A DNA stretch of 15,053 nt from Nocardioidaceae bacterium UBA4001 (lineage in GTDB: Bacteria; Actinomycetota; Actinomycetes; Propionibacteriales; Nocardioidaceae), in NCBI GenBank assembly GCA_002384855.1, contig DGBP01000018.1:17451-32503 (forward strand), written 5' to 3'. The translations under genes and the position numbers were made by a program. Numbering within the stretch: the stretch's first letter is position 1; every line of letters begins with the position of its first letter. This document shows, piece after piece, positions 7,299-13,977 of the stretch. A model generated the notes under the pieces. It searched no databases and was not told the origin of the DNA. It was given only the letters and a program-made list of their open reading frames with translations.

Positions 7299-8510
7299 GT
7301 GATCACTGTGGTGGGTATCGGCGCCGACGGCTGGGACGGCATGTCGGAGGTCGGCCGGGCCCGGGTCGAGCGAGCCCGCGTGGTGCTCGGTGGGCGCCGG
7401 CACCTCGACCTCCTGCCCGACATGCCGGGGCAGCGCCGCGAGCCCTGGCCCACCCCGCTGCGTGCCCGGCTGCCGGCGCTGCTCGCGTCCCTGGCCCACG
7501 AGGCGACGGGCGGGCATGTCGTCGCCCTCGCCTCAGGCGACCCGCTGGTGTCCGGGATCGCCACGACCCTCATCGACCTGCTCGGGCCTGACGAGGTGAC
7601 TGTCGTCCCGGCGATCTCCTCAGTCGCCCTCGCACGGGCGGCGATGCGCTGGCCGGCGGAGAGCCATGCGGTGGTGAGCGTGGTGGGTCGCGACGTCGCG
7701 CTGGTGCGCCGCGAGCTCGCCCCTGGCCGTCGGATCCTGGTGCTCTCGTCCGATGAACACACGCCGAGGGATGTGGCGGCGCTGCTGGTCGCGGAGGGGT
7801 ACGCCGACAGTGAGCTCACCGTCCTCGGCGACCTGGGCGGACGCGAGCAGAGCTCTTTCCTGTTCGACAGGGCCGTCATCCTCACCGGCGAGGAGTTCGA
7901 CCTCCCTCGGCTCAACGTCGTCGCGATCGACTGCGTCGGCCCGAGCCTCGGCGGCTGGGTCGCCGGTCTGCCCGACGACGCCTTCGAGCACGACGGCCAG
8001 CTGACCAAACGCGACCTGCGCGCCAGCGCTCTCGCCCGGCTCTCCCCGACCCCGGGCGAGCACCTGTGGGATGTCGGCGCCGGGGCCGGCTCGGTCGGGA
8101 TCGAGTGGATGCGCGCCCACCCGTCCTGCACGACGACGGCGGTCGAGGCGGACGCCGACCGTGCCGCGCGGATCAGCCGCAACGCCACCAGTCTCGGTGT
8201 GCCGGGGCTCGAGGTCGTGCACGGACGGGCCCCCGGCGCGCTCGCGGAGCTCCGCGCGCCGGACGCCATCTTCGTCGGCGGCGGCGCCACCCGCGACGGG
8301 GTGATCGACGCCTGCCTGACGGCGCTGCGACCGGTCGGCCGGCTGGTCGTGCACGGTGTGACGCTCGAGACCGAGATGCTGCTCGGTCGGCTCTACCGGG
8401 AGCACGGCGGCGAGCTGACACGAGTCTCGGTCGAGACCGGTGCACCGGTCGGCGCCTTCACCGGGTGGACTCCGGCCCGTACCGTCACGCAGTGGGCACT
8501 GACGCTCTGA
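7299..8510 (+). CDS. cobL: Precorrin-6Y C5,15-methyltransferase (decarboxylating) CobL, CbiE-CbiT fusion
   Basis: The 403-residue protein carries both halves of CobL. The enzyme methylates C5 and C15 of precorrin-6Y (reduced precorrin-6) and decarboxylates the C12 acetate to give precorrin-8. The N-terminal CbiE domain (1 to about 210) begins ITVVGIGADGWDG and has ASGDPLVSGI (78-87) and VPAISSVALA, the tetrapyrrole methyltransferase fold. The C-terminal CbiT domain (about 215-403) begins DDAFEHDGQLTKRDLRA and has the SAM loop LWDVGAGAGSVGIEW (256-270), then IFVGGGATRDGV. The GTG at 7299 is chosen because the conserved sequence starts at the next codon; upstream sequence belongs to the riboswitch region. 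It is the only cob gene here on the plus strand, has no riboswitch of its own in sense orientation, and overlaps bluB by 26 nt tail to tail. Confidence 0.95.
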   Translation: MITVVGIGADGWDGMSEVGRARVERARVVLGGRRHLDLLPDMPGQRREPWPTPLRARLPALLASLAHEATGGHVVALASGDPLVSGIATTLIDLLGPDEVTVVPAISSVALARAAMRWPAESHAVVSVVGRDVALVRRELAPGRRILVLSSDEHTPRDVAALLVAEGYADSELTVLGDLGGREQSSFLFDRAVILTGEEFDLPRLNVVAIDCVGPSLGGWVAGLPDDAFEHDGQLTKRDLRASALARLSPTPGEHLWDVGAGAGSVGIEWMRAHPSCTTTAVEADADRAARISRNATSLGVPGLEVVHGRAPGALAELRAPDAIFVGGGATRDGVIDACLTALRPVGRLVVHGVTLETEMLLGRLYREHGGELTRVSVETGAPVGAFTGWTPARTVTQWALTL

Positions 8511-9126
8511 CGCCGTACCTCTCCTCATGCAGGACGCTCGCCAACGGCGAGCGGTGCCGCCAGCCGTAGCGCTCCAGGTCAGGCACGTCCGGTAGCTCCG
8601 AGACGGCGCCGACGCAGAGCCACGCCACCGGCCGTACGTGCTCTGGCATGCCGACGAGGTCGCGCAGGAACTCCTCGCGGTAGAAACTGACCCAGCCCAC
8701 CCCGAGGCCCTCGGCGGTCGCGGCGAGCCAGAGGTTCTGGATCGCGCAGACCACCGAGTAGAGCCCGGCGTCGGCGATGGCATGCCGCCCGAGCACCCCC
8801 GGCCCGCCGCGGGTCGGGTCGTAGCCGACCACGATCCCGAGCCGCGACTCGCGGATCCCTTCGACCTTGATCCGCGAGAACGTCTCGGCGCGCTCACCGC
8901 TGAGCGTCGCCGCGAACGTGTCCCGCTCGAGCGCGACGTGGTCGGCGAAAGCGCTGAGCGTGTCCGGAGAGCGGACCAGCACGAAGTCCCACGGTTGGCT
9001 CATCCCGACGCTCGGTGCACAGTGAGCCGCCGACAGCAGCCGCTCCAGCACTTCGGCGGCCAACGGCTCACCCGTGAATTCTCGGCGAGTGTCACGACGA
9101 CGGTTGATGACGTCGTAGAGCTCCAT
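8485..9126 (-). CDS. bluB: 5,6-Dimethylbenzimidazole synthase BluB
   Basis: BluB uses reduced flavin and O2 to fragment FMN into 5,6-dimethylbenzimidazole, the lower axial ligand of B12. The 213-residue product has the nitroreductase-type fold with BluB features: INRRRDTRREFTGEPL near the N-terminus, AAHCAPSVGMSQPWDFVLV (about 33-51), GYDPTRGGPGVLGRH, YSVVCAIQNLWLAATAEGLGVGWVSFY, and LCVGAVSELPDVPDLERYGW towards the end. The LGVGWVSFY segment and the cob context favour BluB over a general nitroreductase. The ATG at 9126 shares one base with the cobM stop (TGATG). It is the last gene of the right operon, and its 3' end runs into the opposing cobL 3' end. The product feeds CobT in the left operon. 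Its O2 requirement points to aerobic B12 synthesis. Confidence 0.95.
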   Translation of the reverse strand: MELYDVINRRRDTRREFTGEPLAAEVLERLLSAAHCAPSVGMSQPWDFVLVRSPDTLSAFADHVALERDTFAATLSGERAETFSRIKVEGIRESRLGIVVGYDPTRGGPGVLGRHAIADAGLYSVVCAIQNLWLAATAEGLGVGWVSFYREEFLRDLVGMPEHVRPVAWLCVGAVSELPDVPDLERYGWRHRSPLASVLHEERYGVRASVPTA

Positions 9127-9899
9127 CAGAGCCCCCGATCGCCGCGACGCTTCGAGGTCCGGTCGCGGGCAGCGTCGTAGAGGTAGGACTCGCCGCCCTC
9201 GCGGGCCAGTGCCCAACCGACCAGGATCACGGCCGCCTGGCGCAGCCCTGCCGCCTCCACCACCTCCGCGATGGTCGCCACCGTGCCACGCAGCACCTGC
9301 TCCCCGGGCTGGCTGGCGCGGTAGACGACGGCCACCGGGCAGTCCTCGCCGTACTCCGGTTCGACCTCGGCCATCAGCGCCCGCACTCGCGTGATCGCCA
9401 GATGCAGCACGAGCGTCGAGCGGGTCGCAGCGAACGCCGCCAGCGACTCGGACTCCGGCATCGCGGTAGAGCGGGCCTGGGTACGGGTCAGCACCACCGA
9501 CTGCGCCACCAGCGGCACCGTCAGCTCGCTGCCGACCAGCGCAGCAGCGGCAGCATAGGCGGGCACCCCGGGCGTCACCGACCAGGCAACCCCGGCCGCG
9601 TCGAGCCGGCGGGTCTGCTCGTGCAGCGCGGAATAGAGAGACGGGTCGCCGGACGTCAACCGCACCACCGTCCGCCCCGCATCAGACGCGCCGACCATCC
9701 GCGCGACCATCGTGTCGAGGTCGAGGTCTTGAGTGTCGACGAGCTCTGCGCTCGGGCCGACGTGGGCGAGCACGTCGGGATCGAGGTAGGTGCCGGGATA
9801 GAGCACCAGGTCCGCCTGCGCCAGCAGGTGCGTCGCGCGCACGGTCAGCAGGTCGGCCGCGCCAGGTCCGGCGCCGACGAAGTGGACAGCAGCACTCAC
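9126..9899 (-). CDS. cobM: Precorrin-4 C11-methyltransferase CobM (CbiF family)
   Basis: This 257-residue protein is a tetrapyrrole methylase of typical CobM/CbiF length. It transfers a SAM methyl group to C11 of precorrin-4, giving precorrin-5. Visible motifs are VHFVGAGPGAADLLTVRA at the N-terminus (glycine-rich P-loop-like P1 motif), DLVLYPGTYLDPDVL, VRLTSGDPSLYSAL (the SGDP loop), WSVTPGVPAYAAAAA, and VAVVYRASQPGEQVLRGTV near the C-terminus. The combination of YPGTYL and SGDPSLYSAL separates it from CobI and CobJ. The GTG at 9899 overlaps the cobIJ stop as GTGA. The longer upstream open frame is cobIJ read in another frame and shows no homology. It lies between cobIJ and bluB, with chained overlaps implying translational coupling. 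Confidence 0.95.
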   Translation of the reverse strand: MSAAVHFVGAGPGAADLLTVRATHLLAQADLVLYPGTYLDPDVLAHVGPSAELVDTQDLDLDTMVARMVGASDAGRTVVRLTSGDPSLYSALHEQTRRLDAAGVAWSVTPGVPAYAAAAALVGSELTVPLVAQSVVLTRTQARSTAMPESESLAAFAATRSTLVLHLAITRVRALMAEVEPEYGEDCPVAVVYRASQPGEQVLRGTVATIAEVVEAAGLRQAAVILVGWALAREGGESYLYDAARDRTSKRRGDRGL

Positions 9900-11425
9900 C
9901 GCACGTACCTCGGCGTCCACACGCCGGCGCGGCTCACCCGTGTGCTCTCGGCACCCACGATCAACAGGCACTTCATGTCGATCGTCTCCGGGTCCAGGTC
10001 GGCCAGTGTCGTCACGGTCAGCGACTCCTCGTCGCGCCCGACGTCGCGCCCGACGATGACGACGGTCTCTGGCTTGCGGTGTTCCAGCAGGACACGCTGG
10101 GCGGTGGCCATCTGCTCGGTCCGGGAGCGGGAGGCCGGGTTGTAGATCGCGAGTACGAGGTCGGCGTCGGCGATGGCGCGGAGGCGCCGTTCCACGACCT
10201 CCCACGGTTTGAGCCTGTCGGAGAGCGAGACGACGGCGAAGTCTGCCCCGATGGGCGCGCCGGCACGGGCGGCCACCGCCTGCACGGCGCTGACCCCCGG
10301 CAGAACCCGTATCGGCACGCCGGCGTACGCCGGGTCCTCAGCCGCCTCGAAGACGGCTGCGGCCATCCCGAACACACCGGCGTCGCCGCCAGAGACGACC
10401 GCGACCCTCTCCCCCGCTCTGGCCAGGTCGAGCGCGACACGAGCACGGTCGACCTCGACGGTATTGCCTGACGCGTGGCGGGTCAGTCCGGCACGCTGCG
10501 GGACGCGAGCCACGTACGGGGCGTAGCCGACCACGTGGTCGACCTCGCCCAGTGCCGCCGAGGCTTCTGGCGTGAGCCAGTCGTCGGGGCCGGGCCCGAG
10601 GCCGACGACCAGGAGTTCAGCGGTCCGCCCGTCACGTCTCGCGACCGATCCACTGGGCTCCGCGTCGCGATCGCGCAGCCGGTCAGCGGTCTGCCGGTTG
10701 GCCGTGTCGCCCGGGACGACGATCAGGGAGAAATAGGGCACCGAGTCCGGATCGACGTCGGCGACAGGCAGCCAACGCTCCTCGGACTGCGACGCCCGCT
10801 CGACATACCAGGCGTCGTCGAGCCGCCCGGCCTGCGCCAGTGCTGAGCGCACGGCCGGGAACGTCCGGCCGAGCTTCATGATGACAGCGGCCTCGGTGTC
10901 CGCCAGCCGTCTCGCGAGCTCCGGCACGGGCAGGGTTCCGGGGAGGACGGTCAGGACATCTGTCTGCCGAACCAGCGGGCCCGAGCTGCCCGAGATCGCC
11001 GCCGTCGCCGCGGCGAACGCCGGCACACCGGGTACCACATCGGTCGGGTAGATCTCCTTGAACCGGTCGTGCAGGTACATCGACGAGCCGTAGAAGAGCG
11101 GATCGCCCTCCGAGAGCAGAACCACGTCGCGACCGACGTCGAGGTGAGCCGCGAGCCGTACCGCGCACGACTCGTAGAAGTCGGCCATCGCCCCGACATA
11201 CCCGCCGGGGTGGTCCGTGGTGCCGGTGGTGACCGGATAGCGCAGCTCCTCCTCGATGGCGTCGGTCGCAATGACGCCGTCGGCGATGCGGCGTGCGTGG
11301 GACTTCTTGTTCACGCCAGCGTGGTACGCGACGACCTCGGACGCGCCGATGACCCGAGCGGCCTTGAGCGTCATGAGCTCCGGGTCACCGGGGCCGATGC
11401 CGACTACCGTGAAACGGCCGGTCAT
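9896..11425 (-). CDS. cobIJ: CobI-CobJ fusion: precorrin-2 C20-methyltransferase and precorrin-3B C17-methyltransferase
   Basis: Two tetrapyrrole methylases are joined in one 509-residue chain. Residues 1-240 are CobI/CbiL (precorrin-2 to precorrin-3A), with FTVVGIGPGDPELMTLKAAR, VVAYHAGVNKKSHARRIA, LLSEGDPLFYGSSMYLHDR and VVPGVPAFAAATA. A polar linker (about 241-268) leads to residues 269-509, which are CobJ/CbiH (precorrin-3B to precorrin-4, C17 methylation with ring contraction). These show LLVVGLGPGPDDWLTPEA, VVGYAPYV, VSGGDAGVFGMAAAV, VLPGVSAVQAVAARAGAPIG, and LAIYNPASRSRTEQ followed by VVIVGRDVGRDEE. The same CobI-CobJ fusion is known from Mycobacterium (Rv2066). The ATG at 11425 overlaps the cobH stop as ATGA. 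The two steps flank the CobG reaction, so the fusion brackets the enzyme that is truncated upstream in this operon. Confidence 0.95.
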   Translation of the reverse strand: MTGRFTVVGIGPGDPELMTLKAARVIGASEVVAYHAGVNKKSHARRIADGVIATDAIEEELRYPVTTGTTDHPGGYVGAMADFYESCAVRLAAHLDVGRDVVLLSEGDPLFYGSSMYLHDRFKEIYPTDVVPGVPAFAAATAAISGSSGPLVRQTDVLTVLPGTLPVPELARRLADTEAAVIMKLGRTFPAVRSALAQAGRLDDAWYVERASQSEERWLPVADVDPDSVPYFSLIVVPGDTANRQTADRLRDRDAEPSGSVARRDGRTAELLVVGLGPGPDDWLTPEASAALGEVDHVVGYAPYVARVPQRAGLTRHASGNTVEVDRARVALDLARAGERVAVVSGGDAGVFGMAAAVFEAAEDPAYAGVPIRVLPGVSAVQAVAARAGAPIGADFAVVSLSDRLKPWEVVERRLRAIADADLVLAIYNPASRSRTEQMATAQRVLLEHRKPETVVIVGRDVGRDEESLTVTTLADLDPETIDMKCLLIVGAESTRVSRAGVWTPRYVR

Positions 11426-12087
11426 TCTGCCTCCTGCGCGAGAGCGTTGAGTGCTGACGAGGTCATCGCCGATCCACCGCGACGGCCACGGACGGTGGTG
11501 TAGGGGATGTCGATGCCGTGCTCGGCGTGGAGATCGACGAGAGCCTGCTTGGACTCGGCAGCACCGATGAAGCCGACCGGGCAGCCCACGATCGCCGCGG
11601 GTCGCGGGCCCCCGTCGAGAATCATCTCCAGCAGGTGGAACATTGCGGTCGGAGCGTTGCCGATGGCGACAACGGCACCGTCGAGTCGCGGCTCCCACAG
11701 TGAGACGGCGGCGGCGGTGCGGGTGGTGCGCCACTCGCGGGCCAGCCCGGGCACCCGCGGGTCGTTGAGCAGGCAGACGACGTCGTTGTCCTTCGGCAGT
11801 CGGCTACGAGTGACGCCGGTCGCGACCATGGTCGCGTCGCACAGGATCGGCGCGCCCGACCCCAGCGCGGCCCGAGCAGCCGACACCATCTGCGGGTGCA
11901 CGATCAAGTCATCAGCGAGGTCGACCTGCCCGCTGCCGTGGATCATGCGGACGGCGAGCTTCTCGGCATCGGCCGGCACGGCCCGCAGGTCGGCCTCTCG
12001 CCGGATGGTGGCGAAAGAGTCGACATAGATGGCGGGTCCGGAGTCGACGTACTCGTAGTGGCGCGTTGGCCTGCGCAGGTTGGTCAT
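11422..12087 (-). CDS. cobH: Precorrin-8X methylmutase CobH (CbiC)
   Basis: CobH moves the C11 methyl group to C12, converting precorrin-8X into hydrogenobyrinate. The 221-residue product starts MTNLRRPTRHYEYVDSGPAI and has the usual family length. Conserved segments are the catalytic-histidine motif VRMIHGSGQVD with His50, PILCDATMVATGV, VVAIGNAPTAMFHLLEMI, IVGCPVGFIGAAESKQAL and IPYTTVRGRRGGSAMTSSALNAL. The last two are CbiC signatures. The ATG at 12087 overlaps the cobG stop as ATGA; an in-frame ATG further upstream lies inside cobG and precedes the conserved start. It lies between cobG and cobIJ in the right operon. Confidence 0.96.
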   Translation of the reverse strand: MTNLRRPTRHYEYVDSGPAIYVDSFATIRREADLRAVPADAEKLAVRMIHGSGQVDLADDLIVHPQMVSAARAALGSGAPILCDATMVATGVTRSRLPKDNDVVCLLNDPRVPGLAREWRTTRTAAAVSLWEPRLDGAVVAIGNAPTAMFHLLEMILDGGPRPAAIVGCPVGFIGAAESKQALVDLHAEHGIDIPYTTVRGRRGGSAMTSSALNALAQEAE

Positions 12088-12929
12088 CTGCTCTCCTCGG
12101 GAATGAGCACGCCACGCCACGGTGTGACGATCACGTGATCGACTGCTGCGGTCAGGTCTTCGATGACCTGGCGGTCGAGACCGGTCTCGGAGACCTCGAC
12201 ATGACGCCCACCGGGCACCGCACCGAAGGGCAACGGTTCCGCCGGGTCAGGGAGGCCTGGCTCGGGCGCTCTTCGTACGGCGAGGGCCTCGGCCAGCTCC
12301 GACACGTGCCAGGCCGCGCCCGGCCCGCGCCCTCGGCATCCGACGAACTTGTGCGCCAGCTCCGCGATACGCCCTGCCGCCTCCGCGAGCGGCACGGTCG
12401 CCCCCCACCCGGTCCCGATCCGTAGCTGAGCCCAGGTCGAGTCGAGCGCCACCAGCCCCAGGTCGCAGCTGCGAGCCAGTAGATCGCCGCGTCCGTCGTC
12501 GAGCACGAACAGGAACCGGCCCGACAGGGCCGCGAGATCCGCGTCAGCGCACAAACGGTCGTCCAGCTCACGTGCAACCACCCGGAGGTCGGCGCGACCC
12601 CCGGCCAGGCCGGTTTGCGGGGACACCATCACATTGCGGACCAGCTCATGTGTCCTGCTCGGCAGGAGGCCCGTTCGCTCGAGAGCGGCGAGCGCCTCGG
12701 ATGACAACCGGCCTTCGGAGCCGGGGAAGGCGCGCACCTGAAGGTTCGCCCGCGACGTCGTGTGCACGCGTCCGTCGCCGTACTCCTCAGCGACCTCGAC
12801 GAGCGACCTCAGCGCTCTCGCGGGAACCCTGCCCCCGATCAGCCGAAGGCGGACGAGAAGGCCGTCCGCAGCCTGCCACGGCCGGAGGGCGCCAGGACAC
12901 CGGTCGGCGCGAGTGCGGGAGGCTGACAC
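12084..12929 (-). CDS. cobG: CobG-like protein (precorrin-3B synthase family) lacking the C-terminal Fe-S half
   Basis: CobG is a monooxygenase with siroheme-reductase ancestry that makes precorrin-3B from precorrin-3A. The 281-residue product shows the N-terminal part clearly: RCPGALRPWQAADGLLVRLR (10-29), VHTTSRANLQVRA (55-67), HELVRNVMVSPQTGLAGG (94-111), ADADLAALSGRFLFVLDDGRGD (128-149), and VIVTPWRGVLIP (266-277). It stops there. Full-length relatives, about 360 to 460 residues, continue with a segment holding the two Cys pairs that bind a [4Fe-4S] cluster. This protein has only Cys11, 127, 155 and 198, with no C-x5-C or C-x3-C pair. The next gene begins at once (ATGA overlap), so no detached C-terminus follows. 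The GTG start at 12929 has only a weak AGG upstream. It is the first gene behind riboswitch 2. Catalytic competence is doubtful. Confidence 0.85.
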   Translation of the reverse strand: MSASRTRADRCPGALRPWQAADGLLVRLRLIGGRVPARALRSLVEVAEEYGDGRVHTTSRANLQVRAFPGSEGRLSSEALAALERTGLLPSRTHELVRNVMVSPQTGLAGGRADLRVVARELDDRLCADADLAALSGRFLFVLDDGRGDLLARSCDLGLVALDSTWAQLRIGTGWGATVPLAEAAGRIAELAHKFVGCRGRGPGAAWHVSELAEALAVRRAPEPGLPDPAEPLPFGAVPGGRHVEVSETGLDRQVIEDLTAAVDHVIVTPWRGVLIPEESR

Positions 12930-12978
12930 TGCCAGGACCTATCTGGTCAGGGACCCTGTCGCGGAGTCCACGTACGAC

Positions 12979-12998
12979 CTGGCGACGGTTGTCGCCAG
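12979..12998 (-). promoter_or_regulatory. Perfect 8-bp hairpin after riboswitch 2 (candidate expression platform)
   Basis: The minus strand reads CTGGCGAC-AACC-GTCGCCAG, a flawless stem with a 4-nt loop, beginning one base after P1 of riboswitch 2 ends. No T-tract follows, so it is not a classical terminator. Its GCCAG arm can also pair with the P1 3' arm CTGGC, giving mutually exclusive folds. The loop region CAACC is complementary to GGTTG inside the aptamer. It may act as the switching element or as the L13-type loop partner. Confidence 0.6.
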
Positions 12999-12999
12999 T

Positions 13000-13154
13000 G
13001 CCAGCAGGTCTTCGGACTCGGGATCAACCGGTGCGAGGCACCTTCCCAGAGCATCGCTCCAGTGGCGTGTTACCTCGCCCGTCACCCTCACCGCTGCGCG
13101 TCAGTCCCGGAATCTCACCGGGTTCCCTGACTCCACGAGTGGAGTACGACTGGC
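13000..13154 (-). ncRNA. Cobalamin riboswitch 2 (aptamer) in the leader of cobG-cobH-cobIJ-cobM-bluB
   Basis: On the minus strand, P1 5' arm GCCAG (13154-13150) is followed by CAGGGAACCCGGTGAGATTCC. The B12 box lies around TGACGCGCAGCGGTGAGG (13104-13087). CCGAAGACC (13015-13007) comes next, then the P1 3' arm CTGGC (13004-13000). These match the conserved cobalamin aptamer blocks in order and spacing. It lies about 70 nt before the cobG start and would let B12 repress the corrin ring operon. Sequence similarity to riboswitch 1 is confined to the conserved blocks, so recent duplication is not evident. Confidence 0.93.
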
Positions 13155-13160
13155 GCCCAC

Positions 13161-13166
13161 ACACTA
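13161..13166 (-). promoter_or_regulatory. Candidate -10 element of the right cob operon
   Basis: TAGTGT on the minus strand fits TANNNT and would place the transcription start near 13154, the first base of riboswitch P1. No convincing -35 box is seen. The agreement with the aptamer 5' end is the main support. Confidence 0.45.
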
Positions 13167-13637
13167 GCGCCTCCCACTCACGCGACCGATGGGGCGAACC
13201 CGCGGGGACCTCCGCCCCGCTTGCTGCAGGGCTGCCAGGGTGCGGATCGGCCATCCCCGGGACCGCTCTGACCAGGCAATGGAAGAGGTTGGAAGTCAAC
13301 GAGAACCAACGAGAACTACGACATCTGATCCCGTGTGGGCCAAGTCGGCCGCGCCTCGCTTCGCAACCACCGGGGGTTCTGGGTCACGAAAGCGCGACAC
13401 AAGCCGGAATGGCTCGAATGGGTCTGCCCCCGGTCTGGTTGACGCTCGGGGTTTGCAGTGATCAGGCCGCTGTGGCGCAGGTTGTCTACTCGACGGTGCG
13501 CGTCATGAGGCTTCGGCGAGCCGACGGCGGCGAATCAGAATTGCCGGACACCGGTTCTGGACCCTCGGCTTGGTAACTTGCCTGAGCACATCGTCGCGCT
13601 CGGACGGCGGTCAGATCCGCGTTCGGGCGTGACGTCC
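13167..13637. other. Intergenic region without a convincing gene
   Basis: These 471 bases separate the cob promoter from the small plus-strand ORF. Open frames cross it on both strands, but their translations are Arg/Ser/Pro-rich, have no recognisable motifs, and run into the riboswitch or other features, so they look like GC-rich noise. Contents noted are a tandem 10-bp repeat at 13297-13316 and locally lower GC around 13290-13330. I see no tRNA, terminator with a T-tract, or promoter here that I could defend. Confidence 0.6.
13297..13316. repeat. Tandem direct repeat, 2 x 10 bp
   Basis: CAACGAGAAC occurs twice back to back with no mismatch. With only two copies it may be chance or replication slippage. 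It lies in the gene-free stretch near a recombinase remnant, and no link between the two can be shown. Confidence 0.6.
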
Positions 13638-13643
13638 TACCCT
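13638..13643 (+). promoter_or_regulatory. Leaderless-type -10 element before the 91-residue ORF
   Basis: TACCCT (TANNNT) is followed by exactly seven bases and then the GTG at 13651, the arrangement typical of actinobacterial leaderless genes. No Shine-Dalgarno sequence precedes the GTG. No -35 box is evident. Confidence 0.45.
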
Positions 13644-13650
13644 GGTCCGC

Positions 13651-13926
13651 GTGACGGACGTCCGCGCCCACTTCGGAGCCCGCGCTGCCGCGATGGCGAA
13701 CTGTGCCGACCTGGAGATCGAGCATCGCGACGGGTATGTGTCGCTGACTCACCGCGGGCAGAGTGCGCCGTCCCGGTATTGCTTCCGCACAGACCACGGC
13801 GTTCACAGCAGCCACTACTACCGCGGCTTCCGACTTCCTGAGCCTGGATGGAAGAAAGCGCGCCGAGGTTATCGAGTACCGGCCATACCGCTGAGGCAAC
13901 GCACGCAATTCGGCTTGCTCCGGTAA
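13651..13926 (+). CDS. Small hypothetical protein, 91 residues
   Basis: I do not recognise this protein. It starts MTDVRAHFGARAAAMANCAD and later has DGYVSLTHRG, HSSHYYRGFRLPEPGW and a basic tail (KKARRGYR...LRQRTQFGLLR). It has no signal peptide or membrane segment. Support for coding: the first two thirds have strongly GC-rich third codon positions like neighbouring genes, composition is protein-like with clustered Tyr and Trp, and a TANNNT box sits seven bases before the GTG, fitting a leaderless gene. The last 25 codons lose the GC3 bias (GTA, ATA, CAA, TTG), which could mark a recently acquired or frameshifted 3' end. Overlapping minus-strand frames look like antisense noise. It converges on the recombinase remnant, whose 3' end is 51 bases away. 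Confidence 0.5.
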   Translation: MTDVRAHFGARAAAMANCADLEIEHRDGYVSLTHRGQSAPSRYCFRTDHGVHSSHYYRGFRLPEPGWKKARRGYRVPAIPLRQRTQFGLLR

Positions 13927-13977
13927 ACGCGCGTGCCCGCGCCTGGCCAATGGGGCCCGGTTGGAGCGCAAGGCTCG

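Noticed and set aside
8505..8580. Bidirectional terminator between cobL and bluB
   Set aside because: The coding regions overlap, and no GC-rich hairpin with a T-tract is visible in the vicinity.
12000..12090. Frameshift that would restore a CobG C-terminus
   Set aside because: Beyond the cobG stop the minus strand is cobH, starting with its conserved N-terminus in an ATGA overlap; no CobG-like Cys-containing segment is visible in any frame there.
13320..13480. Possible tRNA or attachment site near the tandem repeat
   Set aside because: No cloverleaf with acceptor and T arms could be drawn, and no duplicated core was found next to the recombinase remnant.
12572..13576. Long plus-strand open frame (334 codons) antisense to cobG and riboswitch 2
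   Set aside because: Its translation is Arg/Pro/Ser-rich without motifs and it runs across a clearly recognisable gene and aptamer on the other strand; long antisense frames are expected at this GC content.
13486..13971. Minus-strand frame of 161 codons opposite the 91-residue ORF
   Set aside because: The plus-strand frame has the better codon bias and a promoter-like box; this frame has no recognisable feature and no visible ribosome site.
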